Assembly (NCBI GenBank): GCA_934667125.1
Contig: CAKULF010000002.1
Span: 306,812 to 370,811, forward strand
DNA length: 64,000 nt
Direction of reading: 5' to 3'
From: an uncultured Candidatus Melainabacteria bacterium
GTDB lineage: Bacteria; Cyanobacteriota; Vampirovibrionia; Gastranaerophilales; Gastranaerophilaceae
A program made the position numbers and the translations under genes. Positions 52,911-60,650 of the stretch are shown here, one piece after another; position 1 is the first letter of the stretch; each line of letters begins with the position of its first letter. A model generated the notes under the pieces. That model made no database searches and was not told where the DNA came from. It saw only the letters and a program-made list of their open reading frames with translations.

Positions 52911-53345
52911 TTACTTTATCGCCTTTAAAACGTCTTGAGTACAATCAACTCCACCTGAAACTCTTAATCTATCATTTATAATTATGTCTAATTTCTTTTG
53001 TGCAACAACAATATTAGAAGCAGTTTTCACCTTTTGCACAACAATTTGTTGATGTTTTTGCTTTAAAGTTAAATATTCTTCTTGAAGTTTAACTTGCCCT
53101 GCTCTTCTATCCTTAATAACTTGAGATTGTTCTTGCGGTGTTTTTTTTGTCGCAATAAGATTTTTTGTTGTTTTATTATAATTTGTTATTTCTTTAGCTT
53201 TTGCTTCAATTTTATTTTGATATTGAATTGAAATAGGTAAAGTCTTATAAATAACGCCATAGTCAATATATCCAACACCGCCGGCTAAAGAGATGTTGTT
53301 TAAAAATATGAAAGATAGAAACAAAAATAATATTTTTTTCATCAT
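52911..53345 (-). CDS. OmpH/Skp-family periplasmic chaperone
   Basis: A 144-residue exported protein: signal peptide (MMKKILFLFLSFIFLNNISL, cut after LAG), then VGYIDYGVIYKTLPISIQYQ, a helical tentacle region rich in Lys and Gln (YLTLKQKHQQIVVQKVKTAS) and a closing strand with DIIINDRLRVSGGVDCTQDV. Skp holds unfolded outer-membrane proteins in the periplasm. The match is by pattern. Its start overlaps the thrB stop by four bases and mnmG follows one base after its own stop. Confidence 0.8.
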   Translation of the reverse strand: MMKKILFLFLSFIFLNNISLAGGVGYIDYGVIYKTLPISIQYQNKIEAKAKEITNYNKTTKNLIATKKTPQEQSQVIKDRRAGQVKLQEEYLTLKQKHQQIVVQKVKTASNIVVAQKKLDIIINDRLRVSGGVDCTQDVLKAIK

Positions 53346-54274
53346 AATATTATAGCTCCGCTTTTTTCAATTGGTAAATTCATAAATGTCGATTTAACGT
53401 TATAATAATTCCAAGTGTTTGTAACTATTTCTTTTATTTCGCTTGCGCCAACACCGTTATATATTACTAAAATGCTTGGACCAGCTCCGCACAACACTGT
53501 TCCTATTACCCCGTTAACGTGTTTTAATTCATTTGTCATCTCATTCAAGCCTGGGATTAATTTTTCTCTATATGGTTGATGTAATCTATCTTTTAAGGAC
53601 GCTTTTAAAAGCTCTTCATCTTTATTATATAAAGCGTCAACAAACAATGCGCTTCTTTTTAAATTATATACAGCGCTGGATAGTGGTACTTCCTTTGGTA
53701 AAACAGAGCGAGAAACTTCTGTTGAAAGTTCATAATCAGGAATGCAAACCATTAATTTCCAATCATCATTCCAAGGTAAGTTTCTATAAATAACTTCGCC
53801 ATCTTCTTCTAAAGATGAAACTGTTATTCCGCCTTTAAAAGCAGGAGTTATATTATCAGGGTGTCCTTCGATTTCTGTTGCAATAGACATCAAAACTTTT
53901 TCGTCCGCAACTCTTCCTAATAATTCATTTGCAGCAATTAAACCACCAACTATTACAGAAGAGGACGAACCCAAACCACGTGAAACAGGAATTTGAGTTT
54001 TAATTGTAATTTTAAGCTCATTTGGGGTTTGCCCGATAAAGTTATACAATAATTCAATTGCTTTATAAACAATATTGGATTTATCGGTTGGAATATCTTT
54101 AATACTTGTTTCAGTATTATTTTTTTCATTTATTATATTAATTTCAATCCCAGACCCTGGTAAAACCGTTTCTTCAACCGAAATTACGTTATACAACGGC
54201 AAGGCCAAACCAAAAGAATCAAACCCTGGTCCTAAATTTGCTATTGTTGCTGGTGTTTTAACACTTACTTTCAT
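53342..54274 (-). CDS. thrB: homoserine kinase
   Basis: ThrB phosphorylates homoserine on the way to threonine. The 310-residue GHMP kinase has TPATIANLGPGFDSFGLALP at the start, the ATP loop PVSRGLGSSSSVIVGGLIAA, EGHPDNITPAFKGG, and the end motif VIGTVLCGAGPSILVI. The presence of the pathway step implies threonine synthesis, though the rest of the pathway is not here. It is placed between dnaN and skp; AAGGAAGA precedes the ATG. Confidence 0.96.
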   Translation of the reverse strand: MKVSVKTPATIANLGPGFDSFGLALPLYNVISVEETVLPGSGIEINIINEKNNTETSIKDIPTDKSNIVYKAIELLYNFIGQTPNELKITIKTQIPVSRGLGSSSSVIVGGLIAANELLGRVADEKVLMSIATEIEGHPDNITPAFKGGITVSSLEEDGEVIYRNLPWNDDWKLMVCIPDYELSTEVSRSVLPKEVPLSSAVYNLKRSALFVDALYNKDEELLKASLKDRLHQPYREKLIPGLNEMTNELKHVNGVIGTVLCGAGPSILVIYNGVGASEIKEIVTNTWNYYNVKSTFMNLPIEKSGAIIL

Positions 54275-54289
54275 ATTCTTCCTTTTTAA

Positions 54290-55414
54290 TTATTGAACCT
54301 TAACAGGCATAATCAAACAGATATAATTTGATGTATCTTCTTCGGGCTTAAATATAGTCGCAGCCAATACATCAGATATTTCTATTTCTACATTTTTACT
54401 ATCCATATTTTTCAAACCGTCAAGGACGTATTTATAGTTGAATGCTGTTAACATATCATCTTTATCATATTCTATATCAATATAATCTTTAGAACGTCCT
54501 GCTTCGGGTGTATCTGCCATAATTTCAAGCTGACCTGTTGTGAAACTAAATTTAACAACATTTGTTCTATCATTAACCATAACAGATACTCTTTCAATTG
54601 AATTAATTAATTCAGCTCTATCTATTATGATTTTTTTATCGTTTGTTGTTGGAATTAATTGTTGATATTTTGGATAAATTCCATCAATTAATCTTGATTG
54701 AAAAGCTAAGTCTTTAAATTCAAAAACGATTTTGTTTTTATAAATTTTTAATGTAATGTTATCATCTTCAACAAGTGATGAAATTCTTTGAACTTCTGAT
54801 AGGGTTTTTGACGGAACAATGAAATTAAGAGTTTCTTCTAATGGTGTTTCAATTTCTTTTTGAATTCTTGTTAATCTGTTTCCATCAGTTGCGGCAAGTT
54901 CAAGAATATTATTTTCAATATTAAAACAAACGCCCGTTAAAACAGCTTGTGTTTCTTGTAAAGATACAGCAAAAATTACTTGTTTAATTGCTTTTGAAAA
55001 ATCATGTTTATTTAATACAACTGTTTTAAATTCTTCTGTTGAATTTTCATCAATTGTTTTTGGAAATTCTTCTGCCGGAAGTCCGATTAAATCGAACTCG
55101 GTTTTTCCACTTTTGATTTTTGTATTTTGAGTTTCAATATCTGTTTTTAAAGTAACTTCACTTGAAGATAATTTTGAAACAATTTCAGATATTTTTTTAG
55201 CACTTAAAGTAATTTTTCCTTCTTTAACAACTTCCGCTGAAGTTTTGTAGTTTATTGCTAAGTTTAAATCTGTGGCACAAAATCTTATTCTATCACTGGT
55301 TAAGGATTCGATTAATATATTTGATAAAATAGGTTGAGTTGATTTTTGAGAAGTAACCTTTTCAACTATTTTAATTCCATTTGAAAAATCTTCTTTATTT
55401 AAAACTATTTCCAT
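54290..55414 (-). CDS. dnaN: DNA polymerase III sliding clamp (beta subunit)
   Basis: The beta clamp holds polymerase III on DNA. About 374 residues form three clamp domains: MEIVLNKEDFSNGIKIVEKV, then ILSNILIESL; the middle domain with EETLNFIVPSKTLSEVQRIS; and the third, ending NYICLIMPVKVQ with the conserved MPV.. tail. The frame extends five codons further upstream (to 55429), but GGAG lies nine bases before the ATG at 55414 and the family starts there. thrB follows 16 bases downstream. It is not next to dnaA. Confidence 0.96.
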   Translation of the reverse strand: MEIVLNKEDFSNGIKIVEKVTSQKSTQPILSNILIESLTSDRIRFCATDLNLAINYKTSAEVVKEGKITLSAKKISEIVSKLSSSEVTLKTDIETQNTKIKSGKTEFDLIGLPAEEFPKTIDENSTEEFKTVVLNKHDFSKAIKQVIFAVSLQETQAVLTGVCFNIENNILELAATDGNRLTRIQKEIETPLEETLNFIVPSKTLSEVQRISSLVEDDNITLKIYKNKIVFEFKDLAFQSRLIDGIYPKYQQLIPTTNDKKIIIDRAELINSIERVSVMVNDRTNVVKFSFTTGQLEIMADTPEAGRSKDYIDIEYDKDDMLTAFNYKYVLDGLKNMDSKNVEIEISDVLAATIFKPEEDTSNYICLIMPVKVQ

Positions 55415-55429
55415 TGGCAACATCTCCAT

Positions 55430-55653
55430 TTTCTTAATTGAATTATAGTATAAAAATCAAAAGAAATACACTTTTTAAAAGTTTTCAAATTAAACAAACT
55501 ATATATTATATAAAATAATATATTTATATATAGAATTAATAATACATAATAAAGACAAAATATTTGTTGAAAAGTGGTTAAAAGGCTTGATATTATTGGA
55601 TTTTTTCATGTTCAAAACTTTGTGTATTTTTACACATGTTTTAAACAATTGCT
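55430..55653. other. AT-rich intergenic region upstream of dnaN
   Basis: About 220 bases of nearly pure A and T between dnaN and comF. It includes a run of TA-rich repeats (about 55500-55535) and a small inverted repeat TGTGTATTTTTACACA (55620-55635). It is the most AT-rich gap in the window. There are no TTATCCACA boxes that I can see, so I do not call an origin. Confidence 0.4.
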
Positions 55654-56319
55654 TTATTTTGTTTTTGAAACAGTTAAACAAGTAATATTATTAAATCCGT
55701 TTTCTTTTAATAAATTAATAAGTTCTTCTAAAGTTGCTCCTGATGTAGTTATATCGTCAATTAATAGAAAATTTTTATCTTTTAAATTTTCATATTTTAA
55801 ATTTAAGCTAAAACTGTTTTTAATATTCGAGCGCCTGTTTCTTGCTTTATATTGGGGTTTTGTGTATTTTGTTTTGAAAAATAAATCGTTTATTATTTTA
55901 AAATTTGTGTGTTTTGAAAATTCTTTAGCTATTAAATACATATGTTTATAGCCTCTAAACAAGCTTTTTGTAAAAAATGTCGGAGGATAAATTATAATAT
56001 AATCATCTTTTAAGTTTAGTTTTTTAAAGTATGTGAACAATAAGTCTGCAAGCACGATTGAAGAAGTTTTTCTATGTGAAAATTTTAAAAGATGGATTAA
56101 TTTTTTAACATTATTTTCATATAAACAAGCTGAATAAATTTCAACTTCATTATAAATTTTATGTGGAAAACTTGATAAAAAAGTTATCTCTTTTAAACAG
56201 TTTTTGCACAACAAATTATCAACTTTTGAACAAGAACAAATGAGGCATTTTCTGTTATAAATTAAATTCAAAAATGCCTCATAAATGTACTTTATTGGTT
56301 TTAATATATTAATAAACAC
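55654..56319 (-). CDS. comF: ComF-family phosphoribosyltransferase-like protein
   Basis: A 221-residue ComF protein. The N-terminal zinc site is CLICSCSKVDNLLCKNC; the C-terminal phosphoribosyltransferase-type fold has LKFSHRKTSSIVLADLLF and the PRPP loop FLLIDDITTSGATLEELINL. ComF is needed for late steps of DNA uptake in transformable bacteria. It starts with GTG ten bases after the clpB stop. comEC in the same window supports a competence role. Confidence 0.9.
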   Translation of the reverse strand: MFINILKPIKYIYEAFLNLIYNRKCLICSCSKVDNLLCKNCLKEITFLSSFPHKIYNEVEIYSACLYENNVKKLIHLLKFSHRKTSSIVLADLLFTYFKKLNLKDDYIIIYPPTFFTKSLFRGYKHMYLIAKEFSKHTNFKIINDLFFKTKYTKPQYKARNRRSNIKNSFSLNLKYENLKDKNFLLIDDITTSGATLEELINLLKENGFNNITCLTVSKTK

Positions 56320-56328
56320 AAAATCATT

Positions 56329-58902
56329 TTAGATTTTTTCAAATTTTATTTCATCATCTTTAAAATCTATTTTAATTTTGTCATTATCCTTGAATGTTCC
56401 TTTTAAAAGAAGTTTTGACAATGGATTTTCAATTAATTGACGAATTGTTCTTTTTAAAGGACGAGCGCCATACATTGGATTATATCCTTGCAGTGCCAAA
56501 TGTTCTTTAGCTTCAGGCGTTATAGATATTTCTATTTTTCTTTCTTTTAACAATTCTTTTAAGTATTCAACTTGAATATCAACAATGTGTGATAAATTGT
56601 CTAAAGTTAAAGCGTCAAAGAATATTGTTTCATCAATTCTGTTTAAAAATTCAGGTTTAAAATATTCTCTTAATTTTGATGTTATTTCTTCTTTTATTTG
56701 TTCTTTGTTTTCAATATTTCCCTTAATTGCGTTATCAAGAATAATGTTTGAACCGATATTAGAAGTTAGGATGATGATTGTGTTTTTAAAATCAACTGTT
56801 TTACCTTTTGAATCAGTCAATCTGCCATCATCAAAAATTTGTAACATCAAATTAAAAACATCAGGATGTGCTTTTTCGATTTCATCAAACAATATAACAG
56901 AATATGGTTTTCTTCTAACTGCTTCTGTTAATTGTCCGCCCTCGTCATATCCGACATATCCTGGAGGAGCTCCGATTAAACGAGCAACAGAGTGTTTTTC
57001 CATATATTCTGACATATCTATTCTAATTAAGCTATCTTCATCTAAGAACATAAATTTAGCTAACGCTTTAGCAAGTTCTGTTTTACCAACCCCAGTTGGA
57101 CCTAAGAACAAAAATGTTCCGATTGGTCTTTTAGGGTCGGATAAGCCGCTTCTTGCTCTTCTAATACTATCAGATACAACATTAACTGCTTCATCTTGTC
57201 CTATTACTTGAGAATGTAAAACATCTTCCATTTTAAGAAGTTTTTCAGATTCTTCTTCAACAAGTTTTGCAACGGGAACTCCTGTCCATTTTGAAATTAT
57301 TGTTGCAATATCGTTTTCATCTATTTCTTCTTTTAATAGAGTGTTTTTCTTTTCTGTGTTTTTGCAATTTTTCAATTGTTCCATCAATTCGGGCAATTTT
57401 CCATATTGCAATTTTGCAGCTAATTCAAGATTATAATCTCTTTGAGCTTGTTCGATTTGATGTTTAACGTTTTCAATTTCTGCTTTAATTCCAACTTCGC
57501 CTTTAATTGATGATTTTTCTTTTTCCCATTGAGTTTTTAAAACATCAATTTTAGAATTAATTTCATCTAGCATTTTTTGAACTTTTGAAATTTTTTCTTC
57601 ATCATTATCATCTTTTAAAGATTGTAATTCGATTTGGAATTGAAGTTTTTGTCTTTCTAATTTATCAAGTTCTTCAGGCATTGAATCTATTTCAATTCTA
57701 ACAGCGCTAGACGCTTCATCAACAAGGTCTATTGCTTTATCGGGAAGAAATCTATCTGGGATATATCTATCAGATAATTTTGCAGCCGCAACAAGAGCAT
57801 TATCTTTAATTCTAATTCCGTGGTGAACTTCATATTTATCTTTTAAACCACGAAGAATTGAAATAGTATCTTCAACACTTGGTTCTGCTACCATAATCGG
57901 TTGAAAACGACGTTCAAGAGCAGGGTCTTTTTCAATGTATTTTCTATATTCATTTATTGTTGTAGCACCTAACGTTCTTATAGCACCACGAGCAAGCATT
58001 GGTTTTAATAAGTTACCAGCATCTCCTGTGCCTTCAGAACCGCCTGCGCCAATAATAGTGTGAATTTCATCAATAAACATGATGATTTGACCGTCTGATT
58101 TTTCAACTTCTTTTAAAACTTTTTTAAGTCTTTCTTCAAATTCACCTCTAAATTTAGCGCCTGCAATTAAAGCGCCCATATCAAGCGAAATTAAAGTTGT
58201 TTCTTTTAAACTTTCAGGAACATCGCCCCTTATAATTCTTTGGGCTAAACCCTCTACTATAGCGGTTTTACCAACACCAGCTTCACCAATTAAGCAAGGG
58301 TTGTTTTTTGTTCTTCTGTTTAATACTTGAATAATTCTTCTGATTTCTTCATCTCTTCCTATTACAGGGTCAAGCTTGCCCTCTCTAGCTAGAGCAGTTA
58401 AATCTGTTGAGAATTTTTCAATTATTTTATAATCTTCATCTGCGTTTTTTGTATCCACTTTTTTATCTCCTCTGATTTTTTTCATAGCAGCTAAAATTTT
58501 ATTCTCATTTAGAGAATATTTTTCTATAATTCTATCGAGCCCGTTATCTTTAATATCAACAATAGCTATTAAAAGATGTTCAGGTGAAACAAAGCTATCC
58601 TTTAAATCTTTTGCTTTTTGTTGAGCTTTTTCAAAAACAGCATAAGTCGGTTTAGAAAAATAGATTTGATTGTTTATACTTTCCGTTTTTGGAAGTGAAT
58701 TTAAAATGTTTTTAATATCGGAACTAAAAAGATTATTGTTTAATTTTAGTTCTTCAAAAAGCATATTAACACTATCTGTTGAATTTTCTATCATAGCGTT
58801 TATAATATGCACAGGCTCAATTAGGGTGTTGTGATTTTCAAGAGCCGTATTTTGAGCATTGTATATCAATTCTTTTGATGAATCTGTAAAATTATCAAAC
58901 AT
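56329..58902 (-). CDS. clpB: AAA+ disaggregase ClpB
   Basis: ClpB rescues aggregated proteins together with DnaK. The 857 residues contain a Clp N-domain (1-145), AAA-1 with GEAGVGKT at 206-213, a long coiled-coil M-domain (about 400-525: LDKLERQKLQFQIELQSLKD) and AAA-2 with GPTGVGKTELAKALAKF and GAPPGYVGYDEGGQLTEAVR. The full M-domain and C-terminal RPLKRTIRQLIENPLSK favour ClpB over ClpC. The upstream region has no CIRCE element that I can see. GAGG precedes the ATG. Confidence 0.95.
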   Translation of the reverse strand: MFDNFTDSSKELIYNAQNTALENHNTLIEPVHIINAMIENSTDSVNMLFEELKLNNNLFSSDIKNILNSLPKTESINNQIYFSKPTYAVFEKAQQKAKDLKDSFVSPEHLLIAIVDIKDNGLDRIIEKYSLNENKILAAMKKIRGDKKVDTKNADEDYKIIEKFSTDLTALAREGKLDPVIGRDEEIRRIIQVLNRRTKNNPCLIGEAGVGKTAIVEGLAQRIIRGDVPESLKETTLISLDMGALIAGAKFRGEFEERLKKVLKEVEKSDGQIIMFIDEIHTIIGAGGSEGTGDAGNLLKPMLARGAIRTLGATTINEYRKYIEKDPALERRFQPIMVAEPSVEDTISILRGLKDKYEVHHGIRIKDNALVAAAKLSDRYIPDRFLPDKAIDLVDEASSAVRIEIDSMPEELDKLERQKLQFQIELQSLKDDNDEEKISKVQKMLDEINSKIDVLKTQWEKEKSSIKGEVGIKAEIENVKHQIEQAQRDYNLELAAKLQYGKLPELMEQLKNCKNTEKKNTLLKEEIDENDIATIISKWTGVPVAKLVEEESEKLLKMEDVLHSQVIGQDEAVNVVSDSIRRARSGLSDPKRPIGTFLFLGPTGVGKTELAKALAKFMFLDEDSLIRIDMSEYMEKHSVARLIGAPPGYVGYDEGGQLTEAVRRKPYSVILFDEIEKAHPDVFNLMLQIFDDGRLTDSKGKTVDFKNTIIILTSNIGSNIILDNAIKGNIENKEQIKEEITSKLREYFKPEFLNRIDETIFFDALTLDNLSHIVDIQVEYLKELLKERKIEISITPEAKEHLALQGYNPMYGARPLKRTIRQLIENPLSKLLLKGTFKDNDKIKIDFKDDEIKFEKI

Positions 58903-58974
58903 ATTAACCTCAATTCTTATATACTTTTATTGCGAATTTATTAACCTATATTATTATTTTATAAGGTTATTTTT

Positions 58975-59015
58975 AAAAACTTCAAAAATTAATTATCTTT
59001 TAATATTTTGAAGTT
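58975..59015 (-). terminator. terminator of the 24-codon ORF transcript
   Basis: AACTTCAAAA (58978-58987) pairs with TTTTGAAGTT (59006-59015). On the minus strand a T-rich stretch follows. It would end a transcript from the promoter at 59261 before it reaches clpB. Confidence 0.55.
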
Positions 59016-59023
59016 GGGGAATG

Positions 59024-59051
59024 TTGAAAAAGTTAAAAAGTGTGATATCAT
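59024..59051 (+). promoter_or_regulatory. promoter of antisense RNA
   Basis: TTGAAA (59024-59029), a 16-base spacer and TATCAT (59046-59051), with TG one base before the -10 box. Transcription would begin near 59058, inside the 3' part of the opposite transcript. Confidence 0.5.
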
Positions 59052-59057
59052 GAATAT

Positions 59058-59180
59058 ATAGGGGGAAGCCCCAAAGAAATGTCACTTCTCTGGAGCTTCG
59101 CTTAGTACCCTATGAATTGACTAATAATTTTAGTGCTATTATTAGCGAAGTTAATGCTAGTAATAGCATTATTATTTTAT
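59058..59180 (+). ncRNA. candidate antisense RNA (antitoxin)
   Basis: A plus-strand RNA from the promoter at 59024 would run antisense to the whole 24-codon ORF. A hairpin AATGCTA/TAGCATT with a GTAA loop (59153-59170), followed by ATTATTTTAT, may end it. A GGGG/CCCC hairpin lies at its 5' end. Predicted from signals only. Confidence 0.4.
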
Positions 59181-59184
59181 CCAT
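59110..59184 (-). CDS. candidate type I toxin-like small hydrophobic peptide (24 aa)
   Basis: The ORF encodes a 24-residue peptide starting MDKIIMLLLALTSLIIALKL and ending LVNS: one membrane helix with a lysine near each end. A very strong ribosome site (AAGGGAGGG) lies eight bases before the ATG. An extended -10 box TGATATAAT is at 59261-59269, giving a leader of about 70 bases in which AACCCACC can pair with GGAGGGTT and so cover the ribosome site. An opposite promoter overlaps the 3' part. This is the usual layout of type I toxin genes such as fst, ldr or tisB. I know no direct homologue. A small membrane regulator or leader peptide is the alternative. Confidence 0.55.
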   Translation of the reverse strand: MDKIIMLLLALTSLIIALKLLVNS

Positions 59185-59260
59185 AGTTGTAACCCTCCCT
59201 TCTAGCCAATTCTTAGTAAATTGTCTGTGCTAGTGGTGGGTTTGTACTACCCTTAAAACA

Positions 59261-59269
59261 ATTATATCA
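59261..59269 (-). promoter_or_regulatory. extended -10 promoter of the 24-codon ORF
   Basis: On the minus strand TGATATAAT; no clear -35 box. Transcription would start near 59254, about 70 bases before the ATG at 59184. Confidence 0.5.
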
Positions 59270-59333
59270 TTAATATTATTTCAATTATTATAATTATGTT
59301 ATAATAAACCTATACTTTAAAAGGTTAAAAATA

Positions 59334-60650
59334 ATGGCAAAAGCATACAAAGCAAAATGGATTATACCATCTGACGACAATATATATACTGATTGCGCTC
59401 TTATTGTTGATGAGGGTAAGGTTCAAGAAATAATTAAACAAGAAGATTTGAAAGAAGAACAATATTCAACTGTTCGAGATTTTGGGAATAGCGTTATAAC
59501 CCCCGGGTTTGTAAATCTGCATAATCATCTTCAATATACAGACTTGCAAATGTCTAAAAAGCAAGACTTTAAAAGAAGATTAAAAAGATTTTATACAATA
59601 TTTAAAAAATATTATTTTTTAACCGGAATTTCAAGAAAATCCTTTGTATATAGATTATCAAATCTTTTGTCGGACTATTTTTGTATGACAAAAGAAGAAA
59701 AAGTTGCTTCTTTTAAAAAAGGAATAGAACTATCTTTATTAAACGGAACAACTTGTGTTGCGCAACTTTCAAAGGAAAGCAAATATTTTGATGTTCTAAA
59801 TGAAATGCCTCTAAAAACATATTTATTCTTTGAACTTTTTTCAGATTCAGTTGAAAACAGCAAAGATGAATTTAGAAATATTCAAAAGAAGATTGAAAAA
59901 TTAAAAAAACAAAAATCCGATTCAACATTTATCGGAATTGCGCCACACAGCGTTTGTTGCGTGCATAAAAGATTATTTAAAATCCTAGAAAAATATTGCA
60001 AAAAATATAATATTTTAATGACTATCCGCTTAGCCGAATCACAAGATGAGATAGATTGGCTAAAACATGGTTTTTCAGATATTGATCTTTTAAATGAATT
60101 TACAGGACACAAAAAATTCGACCCGTTTGCAAAGGATTTAACGCCTGCAAAATATTTAAAAGAATTAGGAATATTATCTAAACAGCTTTTAATTTCTTAT
60201 GGAAACTATCTAACAGATGAGGATTTGGAAATTTTAAAAGAATATAAAGTTTCTTTAGCGTATTGCCCAAGAGTAAGCGACAATTTGCATAATAAGAAAT
60301 TATATTTTGATAAAGTTTTAAAATATTTTCCAAAAAGATTTGGTTTTGGAGTAAATTCAATGGCATTTAATAAAGATTTATCTTTGTTAAACGAATTAAG
60401 ATACGTTAATAACGGCGCTTTGGATACTCTTGAAGCGATAAAATATCTAACAATTATTCCTGCTAAAATTTTAAGATTAAACAACACAATCGGTTCGTTG
60501 GAAATTGATAAAGATGCAGATTTTAATGTTTTTGAATTAGAGGAAAATGAAGACTATAACGCTTTATTGGATAAACAACGCCCAAAACATGTTTATATTA
60601 ATGCTAGAAGAATAATTAAAGATTATACTTTAAATATCAAAACTAAATAG
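59334..60650 (+). CDS. amidohydrolase-family protein with degenerate metal site
   Basis: A 438-residue protein of the amidohydrolase superfamily, closest to the aminofutalosine/MTA-SAH/chlorohydrolase deaminases. Composite beta-sandwich plus barrel: VITPGFVNLHNHLQYTDL (His63, His65), FIGIAPHSVC (His205), TIRLAESQDE (Glu235), LLISYGNYLTDEDLEIL, YCPRVSDNLH, FGVNSMAFNKDLSLLNELR. Key residues differ: the metal-binding His of HLAE is Arg232, the His of the LAHC motif is Tyr289 and the Asp of GTDS is Asn341. So it may have lost the classic zinc chemistry. AAAGG lies nine bases before the ATG; TATAAT is upstream. Confidence 0.85.
   Translation: MAKAYKAKWIIPSDDNIYTDCALIVDEGKVQEIIKQEDLKEEQYSTVRDFGNSVITPGFVNLHNHLQYTDLQMSKKQDFKRRLKRFYTIFKKYYFLTGISRKSFVYRLSNLLSDYFCMTKEEKVASFKKGIELSLLNGTTCVAQLSKESKYFDVLNEMPLKTYLFFELFSDSVENSKDEFRNIQKKIEKLKKQKSDSTFIGIAPHSVCCVHKRLFKILEKYCKKYNILMTIRLAESQDEIDWLKHGFSDIDLLNEFTGHKKFDPFAKDLTPAKYLKELGILSKQLLISYGNYLTDEDLEILKEYKVSLAYCPRVSDNLHNKKLYFDKVLKYFPKRFGFGVNSMAFNKDLSLLNELRYVNNGALDTLEAIKYLTIIPAKILRLNNTIGSLEIDKDADFNVFELEENEDYNALLDKQRPKHVYINARRIIKDYTLNIKTK

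Larger units (their letters stand above)
58903..59333. other. intergenic region with candidate toxin-antitoxin locus
   Basis: About 430 bases between the divergent clpB and amidohydrolase genes. It contains a terminator (58975-59015), an antisense promoter on the plus strand (59024-59051), a 24-codon ORF on the minus strand (59110-59184) with its leader (to about 59254) and promoter (59261-59269), and then the short promoter region of the amidohydrolase gene. Confidence 0.6.

Noticed and set aside
58903..58980. CIRCE or similar heat-shock operator upstream of clpB
   Set aside because: The TAACCT...AGGTTA inverted repeat near 58941-58969 is imperfect and does not match the CIRCE sequence.
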